Below are positions 18,186-26,657 of a stretch of DNA of 64,000 nt, in pieces. The notes under the pieces are model-generated. The model had not been told where the DNA came from. It was given only the letters and a program-made list of their open reading frames with translations, and made no database searches. Positions within the stretch are counted from its first letter, which is position 1, and every line of letters starts with the position of its first letter. Source of the DNA: Vibrio tubiashii (GTDB lineage: Bacteria; Pseudomonadota; Gammaproteobacteria; Enterobacterales; Vibrionaceae); the NCBI RefSeq assembly GCF_028551255.1, contig NZ_CP117029.1, positions 1,426,001-1,490,000 on the forward strand, read 5' to 3'. The translations under genes were made by a program, and so were the position numbers.

Positions 18186-19310
18186 TTAAGCCTGTTTTTT
18201 TAAACTCCACAGCGCAATAGAGAACCAAACTAAGCTTTGCAACCAAAGTTGAGCATAGTTGTCTGCAACACTTTGCCATGTGCCGCCCATTTGGTTCAAG
18301 GTCAAGAAACCTTGAATAGCAGGCGTACTCGGAAAGAGTTCCGACAACCAAACCATTGGGGCAGGAATCGCTTCAATTGGCCATATAAAGCCCGCACTAA
18401 ACACGAGTGGCATTGAGCTGACTAACACGACTAAGGTTACTAATTCGCGTCTTGGCGTGATGGCTCCTAACCAAATGCCTATCGCACAAGATGCTATCAA
18501 AAAGGGCAGTAGCAGGGTTAAAAGCTCTGTTGCATGCGCCAGTTGGTTAACGCCATGCATAGTAAAACTGGCGCCAAAGTAATACATACTTAATAAGTAA
18601 TAAATCGCGATTAAAACCAGCATACGAACTGAGATAAGTTTTAGTGGTGAGGTATGACTCCAGTAACCCGTTCCGTGTTTCTGCGTTCCTACCATTAACC
18701 CTGCTGCCATTGCCAGAGTTTGCTGCAAAATGAGCACAAACACCGCAGGCACGACATAATCCACATAGCCCATACGCGGGTTAAATGTTGGTTTTAGATT
18801 TAGCTTGGTTGCAGCATATTGATCGGCAGCTTTTGATAGCGGCTGACCGTCAATGACTAATTTAGCCACCTTGGTTTGCGCCGCTAAGGTCCCGCCTGCT
18901 TGTGCAAGACCTTCCACTATAGTGCCATACACCAAAAAGTAAGACGCATCTCCAGCGTATGAGAGTGTCGGGCTTTTCCCAAGCATTAAGTCTTTATAAA
19001 AGTGCTCTGGAATGACGAGTATTCCGCTCACGTCACCATTGAGAAAAGCTTGGTGTGCGTCTTCCAATGTGTAATCTCGCTGAACAACGTTGACCTGTGG
19101 CGTGGCATCAACCATACGTTCCAATTGGTAGCTTGTTTGGCTTCTGTCTAAGTTCACCACACTGATCTTTTGCTCTCGCGGCGTTTGATGGCTGTAAGGT
19201 AAAGGATAGAGGAAGGAATAAAACACTACGCCACCAAATACGGTGAGAACCACCACAGGATTGGTCAGTAGTGCTTTAAGTTCTGCTTTGACTAGCTCGA
19301 AGAAACTCAT
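18186..19310 (-). CDS. ABC-2 type permease of TolC/HlyD-linked exporter (second permease)
   Basis: A 374-residue permease with an N-terminal membrane helix, a large periplasmic domain (about residues 40-170: KISVVNLDRSQTSYQLERMV) and five C-terminal membrane segments ending in a LWLQSLVWFSIALWSL helix. This is the YhhJ/YbhR type ABC2_membrane_3 arrangement. It overlaps the upstream permease gene by four bases (ATGA). The pair should form a heterodimeric inner-membrane exporter acting with the HlyD and TolC genes upstream. No ATP-binding protein is encoded in the cluster. Confidence 0.87.
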   Translation of the reverse strand: MSFFELVKAELKALLTNPVVVLTVFGGVVFYSFLYPLPYSHQTPREQKISVVNLDRSQTSYQLERMVDATPQVNVVQRDYTLEDAHQAFLNGDVSGILVIPEHFYKDLMLGKSPTLSYAGDASYFLVYGTIVEGLAQAGGTLAAQTKVAKLVIDGQPLSKAADQYAATKLNLKPTFNPRMGYVDYVVPAVFVLILQQTLAMAAGLMVGTQKHGTGYWSHTSPLKLISVRMLVLIAIYYLLSMYYFGASFTMHGVNQLAHATELLTLLLPFLIASCAIGIWLGAITPRRELVTLVVLVSSMPLVFSAGFIWPIEAIPAPMVWLSELFPSTPAIQGFLTLNQMGGTWQSVADNYAQLWLQSLVWFSIALWSLKKQA

Positions 19311-20470
19311 AGTGTCCCCTCACTTACGACCTTGGACTCTTGATTGTTTAAGTGCTTTTTCGCTAACCCAATGGCAAGCACAGCGGGTACAAGGTAGCCA
19401 AGCATAGGCAGCAGATGGTGTAGAGACTCTATCCACGCTTGACCGTAACTGACTTGGCTGACCTGTACTTCGATGTAGTGGCTGATAGGTAACAAACTGC
19501 GCCACGCTTGGGCAAGGCTATTCATATCGGTGACAGGGAAGGTAATCCCCATAAAAGCGAAGCTTGGGGCGGTAAATGCGCCTGCGAAACTCATCGCACG
19601 TGCAGCGTCGAGAGTTAAAAAGAAAAACAGGCTGCCCATGATCATGCAGGCAATGATGGTTATCCATTGAGCGACGATCAAAACCAAAAAGCTACCATTC
19701 ATCGGCCACTTAAATCCTAAGTAGAACCAACACAAGAAAGCGAAACCCTGAATGGCAAACACCCATGAGTAGGGGGCAAGCGTTTGAAAGATTGCACGAG
19801 CGGGTTTATTGCCTAGCCAGTGATTGAGCCCTCTGTCGCGTAAATTCGCTGACAAGACGAGAATAGTGGTCACTACCACAACGATTTGCCAAAGCGCGGG
19901 CACCACCGCTGAAACTAAGAACTGCGCGTAATTGGAGTTTTTATTGAACAGGGGAGTGATTTGTGTCCGAATCGGTACCGCTTTCCCAAGTGCAGAGCTT
20001 AAAGTCGCATTGCCATGACTCAAATTGCCGACAGCACTGACTTGCGCGTTAAACGTTCCTTGAGCTTGAAGAAAGGCAGAGTTGATCAGTTTACCCACTA
20101 AGATCATTTGGCTATTGTAAAAAACGCTCACCTGAGGTGCTAACTGTTTAAAAGTATCTTGTTCAAAGTTCGGTGGGATAACGGCATAAGCATAGATATC
20201 ACCTTCGACCAAGGCTTGTTTGGCTTCTAGCGCACTCGCGAACTGTTTATCGACCTTCATTGCCGATGTCGCGTCATAGTATCGAATTAGCTGCTGAGAC
20301 ATTTTGCCAGAGTCTAGATTCACGACGCCGATAGGCAAATCTCTCGCGATACCTTGCGAGAAAATGGCCCAAATCATCACGGCTAGCATGACAGGTAGCC
20401 ATGTCAAACTAGACAATAGCCACTTGTCACGTCGGATGATCGAAAATTGGGAAACGTTATGATCAACCAT
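19307..20470 (-). CDS. ABC-2 type permease of TolC/HlyD-linked exporter (first permease)
   Basis: A 387-residue paralogue of its neighbour: membrane helix near residues 18-38 (LTWLPVMLAVMIWAIFSQGI), periplasmic domain (PIGVVNLDSGKMSQQLIRYYD), then about five membrane segments containing the SFAFMGITFPVTDMNSLAQ turn typical of ABC2_membrane_3 proteins. It lies 12 bases downstream of the HlyD gene. The substrate is unknown; family members export drugs or peptides. Confidence 0.87.
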   Translation of the reverse strand: MVDHNVSQFSIIRRDKWLLSSLTWLPVMLAVMIWAIFSQGIARDLPIGVVNLDSGKMSQQLIRYYDATSAMKVDKQFASALEAKQALVEGDIYAYAVIPPNFEQDTFKQLAPQVSVFYNSQMILVGKLINSAFLQAQGTFNAQVSAVGNLSHGNATLSSALGKAVPIRTQITPLFNKNSNYAQFLVSAVVPALWQIVVVVTTILVLSANLRDRGLNHWLGNKPARAIFQTLAPYSWVFAIQGFAFLCWFYLGFKWPMNGSFLVLIVAQWITIIACMIMGSLFFFLTLDAARAMSFAGAFTAPSFAFMGITFPVTDMNSLAQAWRSLLPISHYIEVQVSQVSYGQAWIESLHHLLPMLGYLVPAVLAIGLAKKHLNNQESKVVSEGTL

Positions 20471-20482
20471 ATCGCGACCTAA

Positions 20483-21463
20483 TTACCCTGTTAGCTCAAC
20501 AACTAGGCTCATGCCCATACGCAGATTCTGTACAGGTTGAGTGGGCCTTGCTTCTACCTCGAAAGTTCTTAGGTCAAAGCCCTGAGCCGCATCAGTTGAA
20601 CGCCAAGTCGCAAAATCACCCATAACGGCAATGTGAGACACCTTAAACTCAATTTGCTTGTTAAGCGCAGGGACGAAAGCAGAGAAAATCTGACCTTTTT
20701 CAAAGTGACTGAGTAGATCTTCACGAACGTTCAAGACTGCCCAAGAATCATCGGTATCAATCACAGTCACAACGGGAAAGCCTTGCGGAGCAAGTTCGCC
20801 ACTTTGAAGCAGCACTTGGGAAACTTCACCGTCGAACCAGCTTTCGATGGTTGTGTCTTCGGCATAGGCTTCAACTTCTGCGACCGCACCTGCTGCCATG
20901 CGCGCTTTTTCGGCGGCGGCCAGTTTAGTCTCGCTACGTGCACCTTCTTGAGCCATTTGGTACATTTGGAAAGCTGCACTCTCAGTATACTTAGCAGCAT
21001 CCCATTGGGTTTTCGCTTCATCACGTTTTTGTTCGGCGACTACACCTTCTTTATAAAGGTTGTTAACGCGAAGATAAGTTTTTTCCATCAGAGCCGATGC
21101 CGCTTTTGCTTTTTGCCACTGGTCTTTCGCTGCTTGGATTTGCTGAGCGCGTGCGCCTTTTTCTGCTTCCATTGCAAGTGCACCCGCTGCTTTTTCACCG
21201 GCTTTCGCCTGTTCTAGCTTTGCTTCAATTTCTGGGCTGTGGAGCGTAAAGATAAGCTCGCCTTTTTCGACATGATCGCCTTTGCGCACCAATACCTGAT
21301 CAATTCTTCCCGGTACCTTGGATGAGATACTGTATTGCTGAGATTCAATCTGACCTTGCAAGCGAATCGGTTTCGGTTGATAGGCTTGGTAAAAGCTATA
21401 GCCAACCCAAGATGCAACGCCTAATGCGACAGCCGTAAGTAGAAGTGGTTTTGCATTTTTCAT
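20483..21463 (-). CDS. HlyD-family membrane fusion protein
   Basis: A 326-residue periplasmic adaptor with one N-terminal membrane anchor (residues 7-26), a biotinyl-lipoyl half-motif (KVPGRIDQVLVRKGDHVEKGELIF), a long alpha-helical hairpin rich in Ala, Glu and Lys (about residues 75-190), and the returning lipoyl strand (SWFDGEVSQVLLQSGELAPQG) plus beta-barrel. It would bridge the two permeases in the inner membrane to the TolC-type channel encoded ten bases upstream. Confidence 0.93.
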   Translation of the reverse strand: MKNAKPLLLTAVALGVASWVGYSFYQAYQPKPIRLQGQIESQQYSISSKVPGRIDQVLVRKGDHVEKGELIFTLHSPEIEAKLEQAKAGEKAAGALAMEAEKGARAQQIQAAKDQWQKAKAASALMEKTYLRVNNLYKEGVVAEQKRDEAKTQWDAAKYTESAAFQMYQMAQEGARSETKLAAAEKARMAAGAVAEVEAYAEDTTIESWFDGEVSQVLLQSGELAPQGFPVVTVIDTDDSWAVLNVREDLLSHFEKGQIFSAFVPALNKQIEFKVSHIAVMGDFATWRSTDAAQGFDLRTFEVEARPTQPVQNLRMGMSLVVELTG

Positions 21464-21472
21464 CTTAGATCC

Positions 21473-22873
21473 TTATTTGCTCGAAATATTGATAGCGTTG
21501 TGTTGGTATTGGCTGAATGCATCCATCTCACTTGATAGGGCAAGTAACTTGGAGAGTGAGATTAAATAGTTAAAGCTTGCTGCTGCTTTCTGAGTTTGAA
21601 CACTAGCGACGTAAAGCTGCGCATCTACCACATCAGTGGACGTAGATAGCCCTTGAGAAAAGGCCTTTTGACGTAGATTGAGATTTTCGCTCGCTAACTC
21701 AATACTTGATTCCAGCCCAAGAACTTCCTCTTGGGCTTGCTGTGCTTCAAGGTATGTTTTCTGAACCAGTACGGAAAGATCTTGTTTTGCTTGCGCTTTT
21801 AGGTAGCGGACTTGCGAAACTGCGCTGTGCGCGGCTTTAACCTGATCACTACGTCCAGAATTCTCAATCAAAGGAATATTCACACCAACACCGACCAACC
21901 AATCGGGTTTCATTTGGCTCGCGAGAGAGTCATCTTCATGTAGGCTGTAATCCCCATACAAATACACTTCTGGGTAGTATTTGCCTTTTTCTGCCTTAAT
22001 CAAACTATCGGCTTGTTTCTCTTTCGCATCAAGTAGCGCTAAGCCGGGGTAGGTATCAAGAGTACGTTCTACGAACAAACTCTGCTCTGGTAAGTTTTGG
22101 TTGATAAATAGGCTGTCGGCAGGCTCAACATTGGTTGTTTGATTTAGGATCTGGGTGAGCGCCGATTGCGCGATCTCTAAACTCTTCTCTGCTTTCTTAC
22201 GCTCGATGACCGCTTTATCTAGCGCGGATTCTGCTTGCAAGCGCTCGACGCGGGCGATCTGCCCTTGTTGCTCAAGTTTCAGAGCGTTGTCTCTATGCTT
22301 AGTTAAACCTTGCTCGACGAGTCGGCGAGTTTCCACCACCTCTTGAGCCAGCAGAACCGAAAAGTAGTATTTGCTGAGATCTTCAAAACGAGCTTGGGTT
22401 TCCATTGCCAACTCACTTTGCGCTTGTTCTTTACGACCTTCAGCGGCAGATTGCGCCGCGTTGATGCGCCCACCAGTAAAGATTGGCCAAACGGCGCGGA
22501 TTGAAGAGCTGAAAATATCTCTTTCAGTAATCGTCGAAGTGACACCACCTAGTCCAGCAAGCAGTTGGTTAAATACAGGCCCAAGATTTGGAAGATGCTG
22601 GCCGGTACTTTCAAAAAGCTGGCTACCAGAAACCTTTACGTCAGTATCTAATCGCGTGTAGTTAGCGCCAACAGTGACTGAAGGTAAGTTAAGGTTATCT
22701 GTTGCGTTTTTAAGGTGTTCATAGCGCTCTACATTTGAGCGTTGGGCAGCTAACGAGTTGTTTTCTTGTTGTAAGACTTGCCAAGCTTGATCGAAGCTTA
22801 TCGCAGCGGCGTTAGAAAGGGGAGAGTAGACGCCAAGAAAACCGATCAACAGCGCTATGGGACGCAACGACAT
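21473..22873 (-). CDS. TolC-family outer membrane efflux protein
   Basis: A 466-residue protein with a signal peptide (cleavage near SNAAA) and two repeats of the outer membrane efflux protein fold: FDQAWQVLQQENNSL at the start of the first helical bundle, and SALTQILNQ then YPEVYLYGDYSL in the second. It is the first gene of a four-gene operon (TolC, HlyD, two permeases). The start codon has only a weak ribosome binding site (GAGT), which sits in the arm of an inverted repeat directly upstream, so expression may be sensitive to that structure or to a repressor there. Confidence 0.92.
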   Translation of the reverse strand: MSLRPIALLIGFLGVYSPLSNAAAISFDQAWQVLQQENNSLAAQRSNVERYEHLKNATDNLNLPSVTVGANYTRLDTDVKVSGSQLFESTGQHLPNLGPVFNQLLAGLGGVTSTITERDIFSSSIRAVWPIFTGGRINAAQSAAEGRKEQAQSELAMETQARFEDLSKYYFSVLLAQEVVETRRLVEQGLTKHRDNALKLEQQGQIARVERLQAESALDKAVIERKKAEKSLEIAQSALTQILNQTTNVEPADSLFINQNLPEQSLFVERTLDTYPGLALLDAKEKQADSLIKAEKGKYYPEVYLYGDYSLHEDDSLASQMKPDWLVGVGVNIPLIENSGRSDQVKAAHSAVSQVRYLKAQAKQDLSVLVQKTYLEAQQAQEEVLGLESSIELASENLNLRQKAFSQGLSTSTDVVDAQLYVASVQTQKAAASFNYLISLSKLLALSSEMDAFSQYQHNAINISSK

Positions 22874-22881
22874 AGTGATGT

Positions 22882-22915
22882 ACTCTATTTGTTAAAAAAT
22901 AGAGTTTATACTCTA
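22882..22915 (-). promoter_or_regulatory. Triple ACTCTA/TAGAGT operator over the efflux operon promoter
   Basis: Three hexamers alternate in orientation: ACTCTA (22882-22887), TAGAGT (22900-22905) and ACTCTA (22910-22915). The first pair extends to perfect 9-base arms (ACTCTATTT / AAATAGAGT, loop 6); the second pair has a 4-base spacer. On the minus strand the second pair encloses a likely -10 box TATAAA (22905-22910), and the proximal arm contains the only Shine-Dalgarno candidate of the TolC gene. This looks like a repressor operator and possibly an mRNA hairpin. Confidence 0.55.
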
Positions 22916-22959
22916 GTTTATGTGCGGGCAATCACTAAATTGTAAAAAGTATTATGTCT

Positions 22960-22993
22960 AACAAAAAAAGCCAGTCGGGTTGCGACTGGCTTT
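22960..22993 (-). terminator. Rho-independent terminator of the tct operon
   Basis: An 11-bp stem (AAAGCCAGTCG / CGACTGGCTTT) with a 5-base loop, followed on the minus strand by a run of seven T, ends the tctCBA transcript 35 bases after the tctA stop. It sits between the tct operon and the upstream region of the efflux operon. Confidence 0.9.
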
Positions 22994-23027
22994 GGTCAAA
23001 TCAAACCAAATTACACAGGAGTGATCG

Positions 23028-24554
23028 TTACTGCTCTACTTTTTGTGGTGTTGGCTTTAACTTTTGGAACAGTTTGACAAACAGTGGGCTGAACAAAACA
23101 AGCACCGCTAAGATTGAGAACGTCATAGTAATTGGGCGTTCCCATAGGAAGCTTAGTTCACCATCGCTGATCATTAATGCTCGGCGTAAGTTCTCTTCCA
23201 TCAAGCCACCAAGAATGAATCCAAGTAGTAGGGGAGCGAGCGGGAAGTTGGCCAACCTGAGTGCGATTGCTCCCATAGCAATCAACAGCATGATGAAGAC
23301 ATCCATTGTGTTGAACGAGACAAGGTATACACCTGTGATTGAGAAGAACAAAATCATAGGGAGTAGAACCGTTCTCGGAACTGCAAGTAGTTTGGAGATG
23401 TACGGAATCAGCGGTAAGTTTAAGATCACCAATACGATGTTACCAAAGTACATAGAAATGATAACTGACCAGAATACATCAGGATGCTCAACAAATAGAC
23501 GTGGCCCTGGCTGAATACCGTAAGCAATCAAAGCACCGAGCATGATGGCGGTTGTCCCTGACCCTGGAATACCCAGTGTTAGAAGTGGAACAAATGAACC
23601 ACTTGATGCCGCATTATTCGCTGATTCCGGTGCGACTAGGCCACGGATACTGCCTTTACCAAACTCTTCTTTCTTTTCTTTTGGAGCAAGATTACGTTCC
23701 ATACCGTAGCTAAGGAAAGCTGCGATGGTGGCACCCGCACCTGGAAGTACACCGGTAAAGAAGCCAAGAATAGATGAACGAATCGAAACTGGCGCCACTT
23801 CTTTCACTTCTTCTTTAGTGACTTTCATGCTGCCGATATTGCTCATTTTATCTTGTTCGTCTGAACGCGTGTCTTGCTCAGGCTTTAAGATCCCCATCAA
23901 GGTTTCGCCTAGGGCGAAGGTAGCCATTGCTAATAGTAGGAAGCTAAAGCCATCCATTAGGTCTGTGAGGCCAAAGGTAAAGCGTTCAACACCAACACCT
24001 TTGTCGATACCAACCGTTGATAGCATCAAGCCTAGAATCGTCATCATCCATGCCTTTAGCACTTGTCCTTTACCTGCAAAGCCAGCAACCGCAGAAAGAC
24101 CGAGTAGCATCAAGGCAAAGTAGTCTGAAGATTGGAAACTCAGCGAGACGTTAGCCAGTGCAGGAGCAGCTACTAACAGCATGATCGCGGATAACGTACC
24201 ACCCGTGAATGATGAGTAAGCCGCAAGTGCAAGGGCTTTACCTGCCTGACCTTTTTGCGCCATAGGGTAGCCGTCAAAGGCGGTAACAACGGTTGATGAG
24301 CAACCCGGAGCATTGATTAGGATTGATGATGTTGAACCACCAAATACCGCGCCGTAGTAAACACCCGCCATCAAGATAAGACCTGAAGATGGCTCCAAAC
24401 CATAGGTAATAGGGATCATCAGGGCGATAGCCGAAATTGGGCCAAGACCCGGTAGCATGCCAATAAAGGTACCGACAAAACAACCAACAATCACCATCAT
24501 GATGTTCATTGGCATCACTGCGGTCGAAAGACCTTGTAAAATTCCATCTAACAT
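23028..24554 (-). CDS. tctA: Tripartite tricarboxylate transporter, large permease TctA
   Basis: A 508-residue protein with about twelve membrane segments and the TctA signatures FIGMLPGLGPISAIALMIPITYG near residue 30, SSTVVTAFDGYPMAQKGQAGKALALAA near residue 90 and GVLPGAGATIAAFLSYGMER near residue 270. It is the large membrane subunit of a binding-protein-dependent secondary transporter driven by an ion gradient. It follows tctB by 17 bases. The natural substrate (citrate or another carboxylate) cannot be told from sequence. Confidence 0.95.
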   Translation of the reverse strand: MLDGILQGLSTAVMPMNIMMVIVGCFVGTFIGMLPGLGPISAIALMIPITYGLEPSSGLILMAGVYYGAVFGGSTSSILINAPGCSSTVVTAFDGYPMAQKGQAGKALALAAYSSFTGGTLSAIMLLVAAPALANVSLSFQSSDYFALMLLGLSAVAGFAGKGQVLKAWMMTILGLMLSTVGIDKGVGVERFTFGLTDLMDGFSFLLLAMATFALGETLMGILKPEQDTRSDEQDKMSNIGSMKVTKEEVKEVAPVSIRSSILGFFTGVLPGAGATIAAFLSYGMERNLAPKEKKEEFGKGSIRGLVAPESANNAASSGSFVPLLTLGIPGSGTTAIMLGALIAYGIQPGPRLFVEHPDVFWSVIISMYFGNIVLVILNLPLIPYISKLLAVPRTVLLPMILFFSITGVYLVSFNTMDVFIMLLIAMGAIALRLANFPLAPLLLGFILGGLMEENLRRALMISDGELSFLWERPITMTFSILAVLVLFSPLFVKLFQKLKPTPQKVEQ

Positions 24555-24571
24555 AATGTTATTTCCTTAAA

Positions 24572-25090
24572 TTACGACAGCATGGTGAAAATAACACCTG
24601 GCTCTAAGTAGATATCTAGGCCTTGGGTGAGCAGAAGGTAGAAAGCGATGACAAACGGAAAGGATGCACCAAACAGCACTTTCTTACGTCTTTCTCCCAA
24701 CAGATAGAAACCTGCAAGCAAAAAGAATCCTGTTGCAATGACGAAGCCGACATAGGTTAGTCCTACACCATAAAGCGCCATTAGAACTAGAAAGCCGATA
24801 AGCAGTTTCCAGTTGAAATCGACTACGGCACCGCTTTTTACATCAGGTTGTCCCGTTACCAATAAAAGTAGCGAAAGGCCGATACCTGCGAATGTTAAAA
24901 GTGTTGGCAGAGTGCGAGCCGTGAAGGGTTCGTATTCATCGCCAGGAAATAAAGGGATTTGGGTTGTCTGGTAGCCATAACAAAGGCAGACAAGCAAAAA
25001 TATCATCGCGCCAACACGGTCGCGACAGAGTAGGTTTTCTTTTGAGAAAAAATTACCTTTAGTGAATGAGTTCGTTGGCAAGTCCGACAT
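24572..25090 (-). CDS. tctB: Tripartite tricarboxylate transporter, small permease TctB
   Basis: A 172-residue protein with four predicted membrane segments, the size and position of TctB (RVGAMIFLLVCLCYGYQTTQIP, then EPFTARTLPTLLTFAGIGLSLLLL). The longest frame begins at 25138, but the ATG at 25090 has a GGAG ribosome binding site six bases upstream and fits the family. It lies between tctC and tctA, separated from tctC by about 210 bases that contain two inverted repeats. Confidence 0.9.
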   Translation of the reverse strand: MSDLPTNSFTKGNFFSKENLLCRDRVGAMIFLLVCLCYGYQTTQIPLFPGDEYEPFTARTLPTLLTFAGIGLSLLLLVTGQPDVKSGAVVDFNWKLLIGFLVLMALYGVGLTYVGFVIATGFFLLAGFYLLGERRKKVLFGASFPFVIAFYLLLTQGLDIYLEPGVIFTMLS

Positions 25091-25200
25091 ATCCAACTCC
25101 ATTTGCGTTACAGGTAAGGAAAGAAAAAAGCCGTACACGAGAGTTAATGAGCATGTTTCACCAACGAATAAGCCATTTGCTGCTAGTCAAAGAGGCTTAA

Positions 25201-25218
25201 CTGTTTATAAATAAACAG
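25201..25218. repeat. 8-bp inverted repeat between tctC and tctB
   Basis: CTGTTTAT-AA-ATAAACAG is a perfect inverted repeat with a 2-base centre, 110 bases upstream of the tctB start. It could be a protein-binding site or an mRNA hairpin in the tctCBA transcript. There is no T-tract. Confidence 0.45.
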
Positions 25219-25258
25219 AGGAGATTGTGTGTAGTTAGCCCATGTACGGCGAAAAGGG

Positions 25259-25284
25259 ATGAGGGTGGTGCAAGTCACCCTCAT
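25259..25284 (-). promoter_or_regulatory. Intercistronic hairpin after tctC
   Basis: A perfect 9-bp stem (ATGAGGGTG / CACCCTCAT) with an 8-base loop lies 17 bases after the tctC stop. No T-run follows, so it is more likely to stabilise the 3' end of a processed tctC message or partly terminate, which would give more binding protein than permease, as is common in binding-protein-dependent transport operons. Confidence 0.6.
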
Positions 25285-25300
25285 ACAATCGGTTTAACGA

Positions 25301-26272
25301 TTATTTTAGGAAACCAAGTTCGCGCATCAGGTCGCCCATTTGCTTCTCTTGATCTTCTAGGAATGCGTAGAACTCTTTGTCCGCTTTGTAGTTATCAATC
25401 CAACCGTTACGGTCACGAACCACTTGCCACTCGTCAGTGTTGTACATCTTGGTCAGAGCTGCATTCCACTCGTTGATCTTCTCTTGGCTAGCGCCAGGTG
25501 CTGCAAAGAATCCGCGCCAGTTAGCAAACACAGTTTCGTTACCGTATTCCGTTAGTGTTGGAATATCAGGTGCTGCGTCCAGACGTTTCGGTGCCGTTAC
25601 TGCCAAAATCTTAACTTGACCAGATTTAGACATTTCAAGAACTTCACCTAGGCCTGTAGAAAGCAGTTGCGTTTCGCCTGATAGAAGGGCTGCCATTGCT
25701 TTACCGCCTGCATCATAAGCGATGTAACGTACTTTCTTAGCATCGAAGCCTTCGCCTTTGAATGCCGCTGCAACAACAAGGTGATCCATACTGCCTCGTG
25801 CTGAACCGCCAGCGATTTTCACTTTACGTGGGTTCGATTCAAACTCTTTTACAACGTCTTCCCAAGTGTTGTACTTAGAGTCAACGGAAGTCACGATCGC
25901 ACCGTAGTCAGCGATAGTCGCGGCAACAGGTGTCAGGTCGCGGAAAGATTGTGGGAAAATGCCTGTTAGCGAGCGCACTACGATTGGGGTTGAGTTCACC
26001 ATAAGCGTATCTTCTTGACGCTCTGCTGTTTCGATTAGGTGGGCAATTGCTTTACCGCCGCCGCCACCAGATAGGTTCTGGAAAGAGACGTTATCGACGA
26101 TATCAGATTTAACTAACACATCACCTGTGCCACGAGCTGTCATGTCCCAACCACCACCTGCACCACCGGGGATTAAGAAGTGGATTTTCTCTACATCAGC
26201 TGCAAAAGCGTTAAAAGAAAAAGACGCAGCGATGATCGAAGCGGCTAGGGTTGGTTTTAGTACCTTAAACAT
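25301..26272 (-). CDS. tctC: Tripartite tricarboxylate transporter, periplasmic binding protein TctC
   Basis: A 323-residue periplasmic protein with a clear signal peptide (cleavage after AFA, residue 24) and the TctC/Bug-type binding-protein features VEKIHFLIPGGAGGGWDMTARG near the start, the SVDSKYNTWEDVVKEF helix and a GGSARGSMDHLVVAA ligand loop. It captures a carboxylate for the TctA/TctB permease. It is the first gene of tctCBA, with an AAGGAA ribosome binding site eight bases before the ATG. The usual TctD/TctE two-component genes are not adjacent. Confidence 0.95.
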   Translation of the reverse strand: MFKVLKPTLAASIIAASFSFNAFAADVEKIHFLIPGGAGGGWDMTARGTGDVLVKSDIVDNVSFQNLSGGGGGKAIAHLIETAERQEDTLMVNSTPIVVRSLTGIFPQSFRDLTPVAATIADYGAIVTSVDSKYNTWEDVVKEFESNPRKVKIAGGSARGSMDHLVVAAAFKGEGFDAKKVRYIAYDAGGKAMAALLSGETQLLSTGLGEVLEMSKSGQVKILAVTAPKRLDAAPDIPTLTEYGNETVFANWRGFFAAPGASQEKINEWNAALTKMYNTDEWQVVRDRNGWIDNYKADKEFYAFLEDQEKQMGDLMRELGFLK

Positions 26273-26657
26273 GATTCACGTTCCTTATGTATGGGCATAT
26301 TCTTCTTTGAGAACACGCTTATCGTTATCAATTCTCTAGTAACAAGGAGGGAACTTGCTGCTAGATGTGTTTAAGGTTAATGGTCTGTTAAATCTATGTC
26401 TCCAATACGTTGATAAAAAGAATATTGGTCATTGTGGGGGTTTTGTTCATAAAGTTCACGCGTTCGGGCTATGGCTCTGTGCACGTATGCAATAAATAGG
26501 TAAATATATTGCAAGCTGTCTCATATTTTTATGGAATGATATTTGGCAATTAGTTTATATATTCTAATAATTTAGTGATCCGGATTAGAAAGACCCAAGT
26601 ATAAATAACATTGGGAATTTGAACCGTTCACTCGATGCCATCGGAGGGCGTTCAAGA
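26273..26657. promoter_or_regulatory. Divergent intergenic region with two inverted repeats
   Basis: This is the only gene-free stretch above 300 bases. Near tctC, 26335-26365 forms an imperfect 12-base inverted repeat (TCTAGTAACAAG against CTTGCTGCTAGA, 10 of 12 pairs, 7-base spacer), about 63 bases upstream of the tctC ATG. Nearer the HD-GYP gene, TGCAATA (26488-26494) and TATTGCA (26507-26513) are perfect arms with a 12-base spacer. Both are candidate operators. I saw no coding frame, no RNA gene and no convincing CRP site. Confidence 0.5.

Noticed and set aside
22954..23514. 186-residue frame on the plus strand opposite tctA
   Set aside because: It is antisense to a clear TctA gene, shows no domain and has no ribosome binding site; the shadow comes from the codon bias of tctA.
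26435..26470. Possible CRP site upstream of the HD-GYP gene
   Set aside because: Only one half-site (TCACG) is convincing; the other half matches poorly.
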